The notes under the pieces: generated by a model
Databases searched by the model: none
Told to the model about the DNA's origin: nothing
The model's input: only the letters and a program-made list of their open reading frames with translations
Position numbers and translations under genes: made by a program
In this document: positions 1-12,746 of the stretch, piece by piece
Layout: every line of letters starts with the position of its first letter
Position numbering within the stretch: position 1 is the stretch's first letter
Source: Azospira oryzae
Lineage (GTDB): Bacteria > Pseudomonadota > Gammaproteobacteria > Burkholderiales > Rhodocyclaceae
Direction: 5' to 3'
Assembly: GCF_004217225.1 (NCBI RefSeq)
Contig: NZ_SHKM01000001.1
Location: 1,774,137-1,838,136 of the forward strand
Length of the DNA stretch: 64,000 nt

Positions 1-2223
<2,223 letters not shown>

Positions 2224-2287
2224 AGGCTAACGGAATCTGAGACTGCAACGGGACGGTTCAGGCATTGAACCTCCGCGTTGAGTAATA

Positions 2288-3259
2288 TCAGCCTGCATCT
2301 TCAGTCGAGAGAAACTTGTCGAAATAATCGATCGTCTTGCGCAACCCCACTTCGACTTCAGTTTTGGGCGCCCAATCCAGCAGTTCACGCGCCCGGCTGA
2401 TATTTGGCTGACGCTGCTTCGGATCGTCCTTCGGTAGAGGGCAATTGATCAAGCGTGATTTGGCACCGGTCATTTCGATCACCATCTCTGCCAACTGACG
2501 AATCGTGAACTCTCGGGGATTGCCAATATTCACAGGCCCCGGACAAACCCTTCCCGGTACATCCATGTACCGCAGGAAGCCCTCTACCATATCGTCTACA
2601 AAACAGAAGCTGCGGGTCTGGGAGCCGTCCCCGTAAATCGTGATGTCTTCCCCACGCAATGCCTGTACGATGAAATTGCTGATTACCCGACCATCGTTAG
2701 GATGCATGCGCGGGCCATAGGTATTGAAAATCCGGGCAATCCGGATATCGATACCGTACTGGCGGTGGTAATCGAAGAACAGGGTTTCGGCGCAACGCTT
2801 CCCCTCGTCGTAACAGCTGCGGGGGCCAATGGGATTGACATTCCCCCAATACTCTTCTGACTGGGGATGCACCACCGGGTCCCCGTACACTTCACTTGTG
2901 CTAGCCTGAAATACACGCACATTGAGGCGGCGGGCCAGCTCCAGCACATTGATTGCGCCATGCACCGAGGTCTTGATCGTTTGTACCGGATCATGCTGGT
3001 AGTGCACCGGGCTGGCAGGGCATGCCAGGTTGTAGATTTCATCAACCTCCAGGCTGATGGGATTGGTTACGTCGTGGCGGATGAATTCAAAGCGAGGATG
3101 GCCGAGCAAATGCTCGATGTTCTGCTTGATTCCCGTGAATAGGTTGTCCAGACAGACAACTTCATCGCCACGGGCAATCAGGCGCTCAACCAGGTGTGAC
3201 CCCAGGAACCCTGCTCCTCCAGTCACCAGAACCCGCTTCCGAATACTATAGCCACGCAT
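2288..3259 (-). CDS. UDP-glucuronate decarboxylase (UDP-xylose synthase)
   Basis: Extended SDR enzyme of 323 residues that converts UDP-glucuronate to UDP-xylose with bound NAD. The N-terminus has the Rossmann loop [10 protein letters not shown]. Further on are [15 protein letters not shown] and the catalytic YDEGKR (YxxxK), followed by the family stretch [17 protein letters not shown]. Length and motifs match soluble bacterial UXS. I chose the ATG at 3257-3259 ([15 protein letters not shown]) because a purine-rich AAAGGA lies about 7 bases upstream; the frame stays open further upstream but without family similarity. UDP-xylose or a derived pentose would feed the polysaccharide made by this cluster. 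Confidence 0.9.
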   Translation of the reverse strand: MRGYSIRKRVLVTGGAGFLGSHLVERLIARGDEVVCLDNLFTGIKQNIEHLLGHPRFEFIRHDVTNPISLEVDEIYNLACPASPVHYQHDPVQTIKTSVHGAINVLELARRLNVRVFQASTSEVYGDPVVHPQSEEYWGNVNPIGPRSCYDEGKRCAETLFFDYHRQYGIDIRIARIFNTYGPRMHPNDGRVISNFIVQALRGEDITIYGDGSQTRSFCFVDDMVEGFLRYMDVPGRVCPGPVNIGNPREFTIRQLAEMVIEMTGAKSRLINCPLPKDDPKQRQPNISRARELLDWAPKTEVEVGLRKTIDYFDKFLSTEDAG

Positions 3260-3477
3260 ACAACATTCCTTTAACAATTCTTTGAGCAGACACTGTCGTT
3301 TGACCTGTCGCTGAACGACATTGAGCTTCGACGTCGACAACATGAGACGCGACCAGCGAAGGGCTTCGCTTCCAACACCCATCCAATGGGCGATCACGCT
3401 CCGACAACAACAGTGCTGCGCAATAGCTCTGCAACGAAGCGGGCGTTCCAGCCATTATGGCTGCAACACGGTCAACA

Positions 3478-4569
3478 TCACTCGTGATAGTCCATGGCTT
3501 TGAAGCCATGCTTCTTGACCAGTTCGTCGCGCTCGGCACTCTTCAGGTCTTCGCGCACCATCTCGGCCACCAGTTCGGCGAAACTGGTCCTGGGGGTCCA
3601 GCCAAGTTTTTCCTTGGCCTTGCTGGGATCACCCAACAGGGTTTCGACTTCCGTCGGACGAAAATAGGCAGGATCGACGGCGACAATGCACTTGCCGTGG
3701 GCGTCGTAACCCTTTTCATCCACCCCGCTGCCCTCCCAGCGGATCTGCATACCCAGTTCCTGGGCGGCCGCATTGACGAAGTCCCGCACGCTGTACTGCA
3801 CACCGGTGGCGATGACGAAATCTTCGGGCTTTTCCTGTTGCAGCATCAGCCACTGCATTTCCACATAATCCTTGGCGTGACCCCAGTCCCGTTTGGCATC
3901 CATGTTGCCGAGGAACAGGCAGTCCTGCAGCCCCAGCTTGATACGAGCGAGGGCCCGGGTGATCTTGCGGGTCACAAAGGTTTCGCCGCGAATCGGGCTT
4001 TCATGGTTGAACAGGATGCCGTTACAGGCATAGATACCGTAGGCTTCACGATAATTGACGACAATCCAGTAACCGTAAAGCTTGGCCACCGCGTAAGGAC
4101 TGCGGGGATAGAAGGGCGTGGTTTCCTTCTGAGGAATTTCCTGGACCAGACCATAAAGTTCAGACGTGCTCGCCTGATAGAAGCGGGTCTTCTTCTCCAA
4201 CCCTAGAATACGGATAGCCTCAAGAATCCGCAGCACCCCAAGTGCATCGGAATTGGCGGTGTATTCCGGCTCCTCGAAGCTGACGGCGACATGGCTCTGG
4301 GCCGCCAGGTTGTATATTTCATCGGGCTGGGTTTGCTGAATGATGCGGATCAGGCTGGAACTGTCCGTCATGTCGCCGTGGTGCAGGAAAAAGCGAACGC
4401 TCTCTTCGTGCCGATCCTGGTAAAGGTGATCGATACGGTCCGTATTGAACAGGGAAGTGCGGCGTTTCAGTCCGTGGACGATGTAGCCCTTGCTCAGCAA
4501 TAGTTCAGCAAGATAGGCGCCATCCTGGCCGGTAACGCCCGTGATGAGGGCGACTTTGGGTTTAGACAT
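3478..4569 (-). CDS. gmd: GDP-mannose 4,6-dehydratase
   Basis: Converts GDP-D-mannose to GDP-4-keto-6-deoxymannose, using tightly bound NADP. The 363-residue protein shows [10 protein letters not shown] at residues 9-18, QASTSELYG with the catalytic serine/threonine, and the YAVAKLYG YxxxK motif, plus the strongly conserved [15 protein letters not shown] segment. Length is typical of bacterial Gmd (about 345-375). It sits 14 bases downstream of fcl and completes, with manC and fcl, the route from mannose-1-phosphate to GDP-L-fucose. About 220 bases without an evident gene separate it from the UDP-xylose synthase gene. Confidence 0.96.
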   Translation of the reverse strand: MSKPKVALITGVTGQDGAYLAELLLSKGYIVHGLKRRTSLFNTDRIDHLYQDRHEESVRFFLHHGDMTDSSSLIRIIQQTQPDEIYNLAAQSHVAVSFEEPEYTANSDALGVLRILEAIRILGLEKKTRFYQASTSELYGLVQEIPQKETTPFYPRSPYAVAKLYGYWIVVNYREAYGIYACNGILFNHESPIRGETFVTRKITRALARIKLGLQDCLFLGNMDAKRDWGHAKDYVEMQWLMLQQEKPEDFVIATGVQYSVRDFVNAAAQELGMQIRWEGSGVDEKGYDAHGKCIVAVDPAYFRPTEVETLLGDPSKAKEKLGWTPRTSFAELVAEMVREDLKSAERDELVKKHGFKAMDYHE

Positions 4570-4583
4570 ACGGTTTATTCCCT

Positions 4584-5555
4584 CTATGAGCGGGGTAATT
4601 GAATTTCTACGAAATCCCTGTAGGCAGCAGACAACCCCTCTTCCAGGGATACTTTGGCCTGCCAGCCGAGAGCGTTGAGCCGGGAACTGTCCATCAGCTT
4701 GCGCGGCGTGCCATCCGGCTTGGAGGCATCAAACTCGATCTTTCCCGAAAAACCGGTTACCCGGGCAACGGTCTCCGCCAACTCGCGGATTGTAATGTCA
4801 TAACCGCAGCCGACATTGATATGGCTCAGCATGGGCTGGGTATGCTGGTCATAGCGGGACTTGTCCAGATTCATAACATGCACGCTGGCAGCCGCCATGT
4901 CGTCCACATAGAGGAATTCCCGCATCGGCGTGCCGCTGCCCCATACCGTCACCACAGGCACATTGGCGCTTTTCGCCTCATGGAAACGCCGGATCAGGGC
5001 CGGGATCACATGGGAATTTTCGGGATGGTAATTGTCGCCGGGACCATACAGATTGGTTGGCATGACACTACGATAGTCCACACCATATTGCCGGTTGTAG
5101 CTTTCGCACAGTTTGATCCCGGCAATCTTGGCCACCGCATAGGGTTCGTTGGTCGGCTCCAAGGTTCCTGTCAGCAACGCCCCTTCCGCGATCGGCTGGG
5201 GTGCCAGCTTGGGATATATGCAGCTGGAGCCGAGGAACAACAGCTTCCGGACACCTGCACGAAAAGCCGCATCGACAACATTGGCCTCGATCATCAGGTT
5301 GTCGTAGATAAACTCGGCCGGGTAGGTGTTGTTGGCATGAATACCACCGACCCTGGCGGCTGCCAGATAGACCTGCTCCGGACGCTCGGCCGCAAAGAAG
5401 GCACGTACCTCCGCCTGGTTTGTCAGGTCCAGTTCCGCATGAGTGCGGGTAATGATGTCCTGGGAACGAACACCTTGCCCGAGTAAGGTCCGGACGATGG
5501 CGGAACCGACCATCCCGCGATGGCCTGCTACATAAATTTTGGGCATGGGACTCAT
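4584..5555 (-). CDS. fcl: GDP-L-fucose synthase
   Basis: NADPH-dependent epimerase/reductase that turns GDP-4-keto-6-deoxymannose into GDP-L-fucose. The 323 residues include the Rossmann motif GHRGMVGSA near the N-terminus, the LGSSCIYPK segment with the catalytic Ser/Cys, YAVAKIAG (YxxxK), and [16 protein letters not shown], all diagnostic of Fcl/WcaG. The start used here overlaps the manC stop as ATGA (5552-5555), suggesting translational coupling. A second ATG three codons in (MPKIYVAGH) is equally possible. Confidence 0.95.
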   Translation of the reverse strand: MSPMPKIYVAGHRGMVGSAIVRTLLGQGVRSQDIITRTHAELDLTNQAEVRAFFAAERPEQVYLAAARVGGIHANNTYPAEFIYDNLMIEANVVDAAFRAGVRKLLFLGSSCIYPKLAPQPIAEGALLTGTLEPTNEPYAVAKIAGIKLCESYNRQYGVDYRSVMPTNLYGPGDNYHPENSHVIPALIRRFHEAKSANVPVVTVWGSGTPMREFLYVDDMAAASVHVMNLDKSRYDQHTQPMLSHINVGCGYDITIRELAETVARVTGFSGKIEFDASKPDGTPRKLMDSSRLNALGWQAKVSLEEGLSAAYRDFVEIQLPRS

Positions 5556-6988
5556 TGTTGCTGGGGGGCTCTACCGTAGGTGTCGTGCAGGCGCACGATG
5601 TCATCCTCGCCCAGATAACTGCCGGACTGGATTTCCACAATCTCGAGTTCAACCACGCCCGGATTCCGAAGGCGATGCACTTCGCCGATGGGGATATAGG
5701 TGGACTGATTTTCGCTGAGGAGGAAGGTGTTTTCGCCACAGGTGACTTCCGCCGTACCCTTGACCACCACCCAATGTTCGGCCCGGTGGTGATGCTTTTG
5801 CAGGCTGAGGCTGGCGCCCGGCTTGACACCGATACGCTTGACCTGGAAACGCTCGCCCCGGTCTATGCTGTCATACCAGCCCCAGGGACGAGCCACCTTG
5901 CGATGGGTAACCGCCTGGGTGCATTGGGCCTGCTCAAGGCGGGTCACCACGTCCTTGACCTGCTCGGCCTTGTCCCGGTGGGCCACCAGCACCGCATCAG
6001 GCGTATCGATAATCAGCAGATTATCGGTCCCCAATGCCACCACCGGACGATGAGGAGCATGAATGAAGGTATTGCTGGAGTGGTGAACCATACCCTGGCC
6101 TGCCACCCGATTTCCGTCCCCATCCGGAACCTGAAGATCGGCAACTGCATTCCAGCTGCCTACATCGCTCCACTGCCCCTCGAAAGGGACTACCGCCACA
6201 TTGTCATGCTGTTCCATGACAGCGTAGTCGATGCTCTGGGAGCGGCAGGTGCCAAAACTCCGGGCTTCAGGCCGAACAAAGGCATGACCGCTGGGAGACA
6301 CCTCGACCTGCGCATCAGCCATGGCCTGACGGCACGTCAGCAGGATATCCGGAGCATGAGCCTCAAGCGCTTCCAGCAAAATGACTGCCCGACAGAGGAA
6401 AATACCGGCATTCCACAGGTTATCCCCGGCCAGCAGTAACTCCTGGGCCCTGGCCAGGTCTGGCTTTTCGATGAAACGCCCGGCATGGAAACTGCCATCG
6501 GCACGAGAATCGCCGCGCTGGATGTAGCCGTAAGCGGTACTGGGAAAAGAAGGAACAACCCCGAAGGTCACCAGCGCACCGGCCTGGGCTGCCGGCACAC
6601 CCTGACGGATGGTCCGGAGGAAGCCTTCCACATCAGGGACATGATGATCTGCGGGGCAGAAGAGCAGCAGATCGAGGCCATCCTGGATCGCCTGCAAGGC
6701 CGCCAAGGCCATGGCAGCAGCTGTATTACGCGCAGCCGGCTCCAGAATGACGGCGCCCGCCACACGGGCTGCCAGCATGTCGTCCGTCACCATGAAGCGA
6801 TGATCTTCCGCCGCCACGGCCAAGACCCGCTCTCCCAGTCCGCTGGTACGTTCAAAAGTCAGCTGCAGCAGGCTTTTGTCACCCAGGAGGGGCACAAACT
6901 GTTTGGGAAAACTCTTGCGGGACAGAGGCCAGAGCCGGGTCCCGGATCCACCACAAAGGATGACCGCTGTAATGGTGGGATTCTTCAT
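5552..6988 (-). CDS. manC: Mannose-1-phosphate guanylyltransferase / mannose-6-phosphate isomerase
   Basis: Bifunctional type II enzyme of 478 residues. The N-terminal nucleotidyltransferase (roughly residues 1-345) carries [12 protein letters not shown], the pyrophosphorylase signature, and FIEKP. The C-terminal cupin domain (about 355-478) has [15 protein letters not shown] and the metal-site region [13 protein letters not shown] expected for the isomerase. It supplies GDP-mannose to gmd and fcl downstream. The ATG at 6986-6988 ([14 protein letters not shown]) is preferred; a GTG eleven codons upstream would add residues with no family similarity. Confidence 0.94.
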   Translation of the reverse strand: MKNPTITAVILCGGSGTRLWPLSRKSFPKQFVPLLGDKSLLQLTFERTSGLGERVLAVAAEDHRFMVTDDMLAARVAGAVILEPAARNTAAAMALAALQAIQDGLDLLLFCPADHHVPDVEGFLRTIRQGVPAAQAGALVTFGVVPSFPSTAYGYIQRGDSRADGSFHAGRFIEKPDLARAQELLLAGDNLWNAGIFLCRAVILLEALEAHAPDILLTCRQAMADAQVEVSPSGHAFVRPEARSFGTCRSQSIDYAVMEQHDNVAVVPFEGQWSDVGSWNAVADLQVPDGDGNRVAGQGMVHHSSNTFIHAPHRPVVALGTDNLLIIDTPDAVLVAHRDKAEQVKDVVTRLEQAQCTQAVTHRKVARPWGWYDSIDRGERFQVKRIGVKPGASLSLQKHHHRAEHWVVVKGTAEVTCGENTFLLSENQSTYIPIGEVHRLRNPGVVELEIVEIQSGSYLGEDDIVRLHDTYGRAPQQQ

Positions 6989-7166
6989 GAAATGACTGCA
7001 TCCTCTTGGTCTAGGAAACACCGCGCACCGACATGTACCCCCGTCGAGCTGGGTCTTGCCCTCCTCTGCCGCTTCCGGACCACCTTGCCAGACTCGGCAG
7101 CCGGAACGTCCAACCCTTGAGAGGAAAGATTGCAGGCCTGCCCCCGAAAGGGCTGCCTTGAAATGG

Positions 7167-7242
<76 letters not shown>

Positions 7243-7256
7243 ACGAAGAGGAAAGA

Positions 7257-7284
7257 ATTATAGCAACAAGGTCTTAGCTGTCAA
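7257..7284 (-). promoter_or_regulatory. Sigma-70 promoter of tRNA-Ala
   Basis: On the minus strand, TTGACA (7284-7279) and TATAAT (7262-7257) are both perfect consensus hexamers with a 16-base spacer. The predicted start near 7251 is about 8 bases before the tRNA 5' end. It is as strong as expected for a stable-RNA gene. Confidence 0.85.
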
Positions 7285-7297
7285 AAAGACAACGTCT

Positions 7298-8932
7298 TCA
7301 CGACACCCGGAAATAGCTGACGGTCTGGCGCAACTGGTCGGCCAAACCTTCGAGTTGCTCGGCCTCGGCGGCATTGTTCTGCATGGTGGCGTTGGTTTCC
7401 TCGGCCATGGAGGCAATGTGCTCCACATGTTTGGCAATGTCGGTGGCGGTGGTAGCCTGCTCGGTGGTGGCCAGGGCCACATCCCGCACCTTGCCGAGGG
7501 AATCCAGGGCCTGGCGATGGATTTCGTCGAGCATGGCGGTGGCCTGGGTCGCCAGTTCCAGCCCCTTGTCCACCTGGGGCGCAGCCGTCGCCATGGCCTG
7601 CACGGCGGTCTGGGTCTCCTCCTGGATGGAGTCGATCATCTGGGCGATTTCCGTGGTGGCCTTGGCGGTCCGCTCTGCCAGCTTGCGCACCTCATCGGCG
7701 ACGACGGCGAAACCCCGGCCCTGTTCGCCGGCCCGGGCTGCCTCGATGGCGGCGTTCAGCGCCAGCAGGTTGGTCTGGTCGGCAATCTCCTTGATCACAT
7801 TGGCGATGCCGCCGATCTCCTGGGAGCGCTGCTGCAGCAACTGGATCTGCTCCGACGAAGTGGCCACGGTGCGGGAAATGAGCTCGATTTCCTGGGCCGC
7901 GTTCTTCACCAGACCGGCCCCCTCCTCCGCCAGGGCAGCGGTCTGGGAGGAGTTCGCTTCGGTCTGGGTGGCGATTTCGGAAACTTCGCTGATGCTCACC
8001 GTCATCTGCTCGATGGAGGCGGCCGAGGCCGAGGTGGACTGGGCCTGGTTATGGGCCGCCACGCTGGTTTCCCGGGCCGCCACCGACACATGCTCGGCGC
8101 CGGAAGAGAGGCGGGAAGCCATGCCGTTGATGTCGCCGAAAATGTTGGCCAGCTTCTGTTGCATGGTCTGCATGGCAGCCAGAAGACTGTCGGGGGAACT
8201 GTACTCCACCGGCCGTACCAGATCGCCTTCGGCGATGTGGCGCACCACTTCCACCGCGTAGGCCGGCTCACCTCCCAGTTGGCGCAGGATGCTGCTGTTG
8301 ATCAGCCAGGAGATGACGGAAAGGATGGCCAGGGTAATGACCACCATGATGCTGAACATCAGGGCCTGCTGGCGGAATACGGCATTGACGTCATCGACGT
8401 AGATGCCCGACCCAACCACCCAGCCCCAGGCCGGGAATTCGGCCACGTAGGAAATTTTCGGCGCCGGCTGGTCGAAACCCGGTTTCGGCCACAGGTAGTC
8501 CACAAAGCCCTTGCCGCTGGCCTTGACCACGTTTTCCATTTCCTGGAAGAACAGCTTGCCGTTAGGGTCCTTCAGGGCGGCCTGGGACTTGCCTTCCATA
8601 TCCGGCTTGATGGGATGCATGAGCATGACCAGGTTGCGGTCCTGAACCCAGAAGTATTCCTTGCCGTCGTAGCGGACGTTGCGCAGGGAATCCATGGCCT
8701 GGCGCTTGGCCTCTTCTTCACTCAGCTTGCCGGCCTGCTGCTGCTTGTAGAAATAGTCCACCACCCCCAGCACCGACTCCACCACATTGCGGGTCTTGAG
8801 GCGGCGGTCTTCCATCAGGTTGTCCCGCAGGACGTAAAGGGAAAATATCCCGACCGCGAGCAGGCCAAGCACCACTCCGGCGAAGAAAATCATCAGGCGC
8901 GTACGCACCTTGATCCGTTCGAAATTAAACAT
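7298..8932 (-). CDS. Methyl-accepting chemotaxis protein with single Cache sensor domain
   Basis: Inner-membrane chemoreceptor of 544 residues that passes a periplasmic signal to CheA/CheW. Membrane segments lie near residues 13-33 and 192-212. Between them is a single-Cache (sCache_2-like) domain with [18 protein letters not shown] and the [16 protein letters not shown] close. HAMP follows at about 213-265, then a long coiled-coil signalling domain with the hairpin tip [18 protein letters not shown] near residue 390. There is no C-terminal CheR-binding pentapeptide. sCache_2 domains usually bind small organic acids, but the ligand here cannot be assigned. A sigma-28-like promoter lies upstream. 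Confidence 0.93.
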   Translation of the reverse strand: MFNFERIKVRTRLMIFFAGVVLGLLAVGIFSLYVLRDNLMEDRRLKTRNVVESVLGVVDYFYKQQQAGKLSEEEAKRQAMDSLRNVRYDGKEYFWVQDRNLVMLMHPIKPDMEGKSQAALKDPNGKLFFQEMENVVKASGKGFVDYLWPKPGFDQPAPKISYVAEFPAWGWVVGSGIYVDDVNAVFRQQALMFSIMVVITLAILSVISWLINSSILRQLGGEPAYAVEVVRHIAEGDLVRPVEYSSPDSLLAAMQTMQQKLANIFGDINGMASRLSSGAEHVSVAARETSVAAHNQAQSTSASAASIEQMTVSISEVSEIATQTEANSSQTAALAEEGAGLVKNAAQEIELISRTVATSSEQIQLLQQRSQEIGGIANVIKEIADQTNLLALNAAIEAARAGEQGRGFAVVADEVRKLAERTAKATTEIAQMIDSIQEETQTAVQAMATAAPQVDKGLELATQATAMLDEIHRQALDSLGKVRDVALATTEQATTATDIAKHVEHIASMAEETNATMQNNAAEAEQLEGLADQLRQTVSYFRVS

Positions 8933-8988
8933 TCGACCCCCTGACTAGAAGCCCCTCTGCGGGGGCCGCAACACGAACCGTTGAACCA

Positions 8989-9015
8989 CCATCGGCGCTC
9001 CGACGCCTTTTTTTC
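8989..9015 (-). promoter_or_regulatory. Possible sigma-28 (FliA) promoter of the chemoreceptor gene
   Basis: Minus-strand GAAA (9015-9012), a 15-base spacer and GCCGATGG (8996-8989) fit the flagellar sigma core TAAA-N15-GCCGATAA with three mismatches. It lies about 55 bases before the chemoreceptor start and just downstream of the tsaC terminator, where a promoter is needed. Confidence 0.5.
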
Positions 9016-9023
9016 ATGGTGGC

Positions 9024-9059
9024 AGAAAAAGCAAAAGGGGCCAACAAGTGCCGGCCCCC
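9024..9059 (-). terminator. Intrinsic terminator after tsaC
   Basis: Minus-strand stem GGGGCC/GGCCCC (9058-9053 with 9042-9037) with a 10-base loop is followed by TTTTGCTTTTT. It ends the folD-purE-purK-tsaC run. Confidence 0.75.
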
Positions 9060-9064
9060 AGGAA

Positions 9065-10075
9065 TCACTCGCCCGAACCGAAGGCGGCCCGCCGTAGACG
9101 GTCGGCAACCGCCGCCCAGGCCGGGCCTTCCGGCAACGCCTCGACCACGATGGTGTCGGCACCGGCGCCATCCAGCTCCCGCAGGGCCCCATAGAAGCCG
9201 TGGGCATAGCCCGCCGGATCGGCCGGCAGCATCTTCCACACATGGGGCATGCCCGCATGGGGCGGCTGACTGTGGCAGATGACGCCGCAGAAGCCGCCGC
9301 GGTGGCGCACCACGTTGAGAAAATCGAGAAGACGCTCCCGGGCCACCACTTTGAGCCGGGTGCGGGGGGCGTAATGGGCTTCCAGGGTGCCGGAGGCTCG
9401 GGGCACGGCGCCCAGGGGCTTTTCCGGCCGGACACCGATGACGGTCTCGATCTGCTCCGGGGTGATGTGGCCAGGGCGCAGCAGCCGGGGGACACCGGAA
9501 GAAAAATCGATGATGGTGGATTCGATCCCCACCGGGCAGGCTCCGCCGTCCAGGATGAAGGGCACCCGCTCGCCCAGTTCGTCGGCCACATGCTGGGCGG
9601 CGGTGGGGCTGATACGGCCGAAACGGTTGGCCGAAGGAGCTGCCACACCACCGCTGCCGCCGGCCTGGGCAAAGGCCCGCAGCAGTGCCAGGGCCACCGG
9701 ATGGCCGGGCACCCGCAGCCCCACCGTGTCCTGGCCGCCGGTCACGGCATCGGGCACCCAGGGCTGCTTCTTGAGAATCAGGGTCAGAGGACCGGGCCAG
9801 AAGGTCTCGGCCAGCTCCCAGACGGCATCGGGAATATCTGCGGCCCAGCGTTCGATCCAGTCGTGTCCGGGCAGATGGACGATGAGGGGATGATCCGCCG
9901 GACGCCCCTTGGCGGCGAAGATCTTGGCCACCGCCTCCGCATTGGAGGCATCCGCCCCCAGACCGTACACCGTCTCGGTGGGAATGCCCACCAGCTCGCC
10001 GGCCTGGAGCAGTTGCACCGCCCGGTCGATATCGGCCGGGCTGGGCGGACAGGCGGAAATGGCGGCGGCTTGCAT
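9065..10075 (-). CDS. L-threonylcarbamoyladenylate synthase, Sua5 type
   Basis: Makes threonylcarbamoyl-AMP from threonine, bicarbonate and ATP, the first step of the universal t6A37 tRNA modification. The 336 residues contain the YrdC/Sua5 catalytic domain (about 10-215) with GIPTETVYGLGADA, KGRPADHPLIVH and ESTIIDFSS. A C-terminal Sua5 domain (about 240-336) distinguishes it from short TsaC. It is 19 bases downstream of purK and is likely the last gene of the purine/folate operon. Confidence 0.92.
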   Translation of the reverse strand: MQAAAISACPPSPADIDRAVQLLQAGELVGIPTETVYGLGADASNAEAVAKIFAAKGRPADHPLIVHLPGHDWIERWAADIPDAVWELAETFWPGPLTLILKKQPWVPDAVTGGQDTVGLRVPGHPVALALLRAFAQAGGSGGVAAPSANRFGRISPTAAQHVADELGERVPFILDGGACPVGIESTIIDFSSGVPRLLRPGHITPEQIETVIGVRPEKPLGAVPRASGTLEAHYAPRTRLKVVARERLLDFLNVVRHRGGFCGVICHSQPPHAGMPHVWKMLPADPAGYAHGFYGALRELDGAGADTIVVEALPEGPAWAAVADRLRRAAFGSGE

Positions 10076-10094
10076 CAGGATTCCGGCGCCCCTT

Positions 10095-11276
10095 TTACTC
10101 GTCCCGAATGCCGATGGCGGCGCGGGCCGCCATCGCGGCCTGCTGCACCTGCACCGAGTCTTCGCCGATGACGGTGAAGTGGCCCATCTTGCGGCCCGGG
10201 CGGGCGTGGTGCTTGCCGTAGAGATGCAGCTTCAGATTGGGTACCGCATAGAGCTTGGACCAGTCCGGCTCCCGGTAATGCTCGACCCCATCCTTCTCTT
10301 CGTACCAGATGTCGCCCAGGATATTCACCATGACGGCGGCGCTGTGGGCCCGGGCTTCACCCAGGGGCTGGCCGCAGAGAGCCCGCACCTGCTGCTCGAA
10401 CTGGTCGGTGACGCAGGCATCCAGGGTGTAGTGGCCACTGTTGTGGGGCCGGGGCGCCATTTCATTGACCACCAGCCGGCCGCGGGAGATGAAGAACTCC
10501 ACCCCCAGAGTGCCGATGTAGCCCAGCTTCTCGGCGATGCGCTCGGCGATTTCCTGGGCGCTGTCGGCGGTGCAGGCGGAGGCCCGGGCGGGGACGATGG
10601 AGACATCCAGGATGCCCTTGCGGTGCTGGTTCTCGCCCACGGGGAAGCAGGCCACCTTGCCGTTTTCATCCCGGGCCAGGACCACGGAGACTTCGTAATC
10701 CAGGGGCAGCTTCTGCTCCAGCACGCAAGCCTCGCCCTTGAAGCCGCGGAAGGCGGCCAGGGCCTCCTCCCGGCTGTTCACCACGGCCTGGCCCTTGCCG
10801 TCGTAGCCGAAGCGGGCCACCTTGAGGATGCCCGGGAACAGGCCGGCACTGGCCGCCTCCAGGTCGGCCTCGCTGCGGATGGCGGCGAAGGGGCCGTGGG
10901 GCAGGCCGTTATCCTGGAGGAAGGTCTTCTCGACGATGCGGTTCTGGCAGACGGAAACAGCCGCCGCAGCGGGACGCACCGGCAGGAACTTGGCCAGGTA
11001 GTCCAGGGTGTCGGCAGGAACGTTCTCGAATTCGGTGGTGATGGCGGCACAGCCCTGGGCCAGTTCGTCCAGGGCGGCATAGTCGTCGTAGGCGGCCGCC
11101 AGATGGCGCTCGGCGACCTGACCGGCGGGACTGTGGGGGTCCGGGTCCAGGACCCAGACCTTGTAGCCCATTTCGTGGGCGGCAGAAACGAAGAAGCGGC
11201 CGAGTTGGCCGCCGCCGAGCATGCCCAGGGTGGCGGGAGGCAGAATCATGGCCATGGTTTCCCGGTCTCCGCTCAC
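10095..11276 (-). CDS. purK: N5-carboxyaminoimidazole ribonucleotide synthase
   Basis: ATP-grasp enzyme of purine synthesis that carboxylates AIR to N5-CAIR, the substrate of PurE. About 390 residues begin with [16 protein letters not shown], the PurK N-terminal signature. The ATP-grasp core contains RFGYDGKGQ and [20 protein letters not shown], and the metal site [13 protein letters not shown] lies near residue 265. The start is ambiguous: a GTG at 11274-11276 overlaps the purE stop as GTGA (coupling), while an ATG seven codons downstream (11253-11255) gives the more usual N-terminus. Confidence 0.94.
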   Translation of the reverse strand: MSGDRETMAMILPPATLGMLGGGQLGRFFVSAAHEMGYKVWVLDPDPHSPAGQVAERHLAAAYDDYAALDELAQGCAAITTEFENVPADTLDYLAKFLPVRPAAAAVSVCQNRIVEKTFLQDNGLPHGPFAAIRSEADLEAASAGLFPGILKVARFGYDGKGQAVVNSREEALAAFRGFKGEACVLEQKLPLDYEVSVVLARDENGKVACFPVGENQHRKGILDVSIVPARASACTADSAQEIAERIAEKLGYIGTLGVEFFISRGRLVVNEMAPRPHNSGHYTLDACVTDQFEQQVRALCGQPLGEARAHSAAVMVNILGDIWYEEKDGVEHYREPDWSKLYAVPNLKLHLYGKHHARPGRKMGHFTVIGEDSVQVQQAAMAARAAIGIRDE

Positions 11277-11773
11277 ACTTCCGGCAGCTTCATGGCCAGA
11301 ACCTTCTCGCTCTGGGCCTGACGGAAATTGGCCAGCTTCTCGGCCAGCTCCGCATCATGGGTGGCCAGCTGGGCCACGGCGAAGAGGGCGGCGTTGGCGG
11401 CACCGGCTTCGCCGATGGCGAAGGTGGCGACGGGAATGCCCTTGGGCATCTGCACGATGGAATAGAGGGAGTCCTGGCCGGAAAGGTGCTTGGAGGGCAC
11501 GGGCACGCCCAGCACCGGCACGATGGTCTTGGAGGCCAGCATGCCCGGCAGATGGGCGGCACCGCCGGCACCGGCGATGATGGCCTTGAGGCCCCGCTCG
11601 GCAGCCACGGCGGCGTAGTCGAAGAGCAGGTCCGGCGTGCGGTGGGCGGAAACGACGCGGGCCTCGAAGGGCACGCCGAATTCCTTGAGCATGACGGCGG
11701 CCGCCTGCATCACGGGCCAGTCGGAATCGGAACCCATGACGATGCCGATCACGGGGTGCTTGGGCTGGTTCAT
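11273..11773 (-). CDS. purE: N5-carboxyaminoimidazole ribonucleotide mutase
   Basis: Class I PurE of 166 residues, an octamer that isomerises N5-CAIR to CAIR. It has [13 protein letters not shown] at the N-terminus, VVSAHRTPD with the catalytic histidine, and [12 protein letters not shown], all hallmark loops. The ATG at 11771-11773 ([10 protein letters not shown]) overlaps the folD stop as ATGA, and the distal end overlaps purK, so folD, purE and purK are translationally linked. Confidence 0.96.
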   Translation of the reverse strand: MNQPKHPVIGIVMGSDSDWPVMQAAAVMLKEFGVPFEARVVSAHRTPDLLFDYAAVAAERGLKAIIAGAGGAAHLPGMLASKTIVPVLGVPVPSKHLSGQDSLYSIVQMPKGIPVATFAIGEAGAANAALFAVAQLATHDAELAEKLANFRQAQSEKVLAMKLPEV

Positions 11774-12624
11774 TGCGCTGCCTTTCGCTCGGCGGCCTCG
11801 ATGGTATTGGCCAGGAGCATGGTGATGGTCATGGGGCCGACGCCGCCGGGCACCGGAGTGATGAGGGAAGCCACTTCCTTGCAGGAATCGAAATCCACGT
11901 CGCCGCACAGCTTGCCGTCGGGCAGACGGTTGATGCCCACGTCGATGACCACGGCGCCGGGCTTGATCATGTCGCCGGTGATCATGCGCGGACGGCCCAC
12001 GGCGGCCACCACGATGTCGGCGCGGGAGGTGTGGAACAGCAAATCCTTGGTCTTGGAATGGCAGATGGTGACGGTGGCGCCCGCATTGGTCAGCAGCAGG
12101 CCCATGGGCTTGCCGACGATGTTGGAGCGGCCCACCACCACGGCTTCCTTGCCGGTCAGGTCCACGCCGCCCTTTTCGAACATCTTCATGACGCCGTAGG
12201 GAGTGCAGGGGATGAAGCGGGGATTGCCCTGGGCCAGGGCGCCCACGTTCTCGGCGTGGAAGCCGTCCACGTCCTTCTCGGCGGAAATGGCCTCGAGCAC
12301 GGCTTCTTCGTCGAAATGCTTGGGCAGGGGCAGTTGCACCAGGATGCCGTGCACCTTGGGATCGGCGTTCAGTTCGGCGATCTTGTCCAGCACCACCTGG
12401 GGATTCACATCCTTGTCGTAGGTGATCTTCTCGGAATACAGGCCCACCTTCTCGCAGGCATTGACCTTGTTGCGCACGTACACCTGGGAAGCGGGGTCTT
12501 CACCCACCAGAATGACCACCAGGCCGGGGCGGTGGCCCTTGGCCGTCAGGACTGCGACGCGGGACTGGAAGCTTTCGCGCAGCTCCTGGGCCAGCGCGTT
12601 GCCGTCGAGAATTTGTGCCGTCAT
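11770..12624 (-). CDS. folD: Methylenetetrahydrofolate dehydrogenase / methenyltetrahydrofolate cyclohydrolase
   Basis: Bifunctional cytoplasmic enzyme of 284 residues that interconverts methylene-, methenyl- and 10-formyl-THF, supplying the formyl groups of purine synthesis; this fits its place before purE-purK. Visible motifs are [14 protein letters not shown] with the active-site lysine, QLPLPKH, and [13 protein letters not shown] in the NADP-binding domain. The start chosen is [10 protein letters not shown] (ATG 12622-12624). A TTG six codons upstream is possible but would lie almost inside the preceding terminator. Confidence 0.95.
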   Translation of the reverse strand: MTAQILDGNALAQELRESFQSRVAVLTAKGHRPGLVVILVGEDPASQVYVRNKVNACEKVGLYSEKITYDKDVNPQVVLDKIAELNADPKVHGILVQLPLPKHFDEEAVLEAISAEKDVDGFHAENVGALAQGNPRFIPCTPYGVMKMFEKGGVDLTGKEAVVVGRSNIVGKPMGLLLTNAGATVTICHSKTKDLLFHTSRADIVVAAVGRPRMITGDMIKPGAVVIDVGINRLPDGKLCGDVDFDSCKEVASLITPVPGGVGPMTITMLLANTIEAAERKAAQ

Positions 12625-12640
12625 GGATTTCTCTGCCAAC

Positions 12641-12679
12641 AAAAAAGAAAAGGGGAAAGGCGAATGCCTTTCCCTTTGA
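12641..12679 (-). terminator. Intrinsic terminator after iorAB, just before folD
   Basis: Minus-strand stem AGGGAAAGGC / GCCTTTCCC with an ATTC loop is followed by TTTTCTTTTTT. It ends the iorA-iorB message and lies only about 17 bases before the folD ATG, which leaves no room for a separate folD promoter downstream of it. Confidence 0.85.
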
Positions 12680-12746
12680 ATTGCCGCAATTTTATCAGAA
12701 CCCCGGGGAGAATGGACCCTCCCCCGGATCGCGGCCTGCCCGAGGC

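Noticed and set aside
7355-8944. 529-codon plus-strand frame opposite the first chemoreceptor
   Set aside because: Gly/His/Leu-rich antisense shadow with no recognisable domain.
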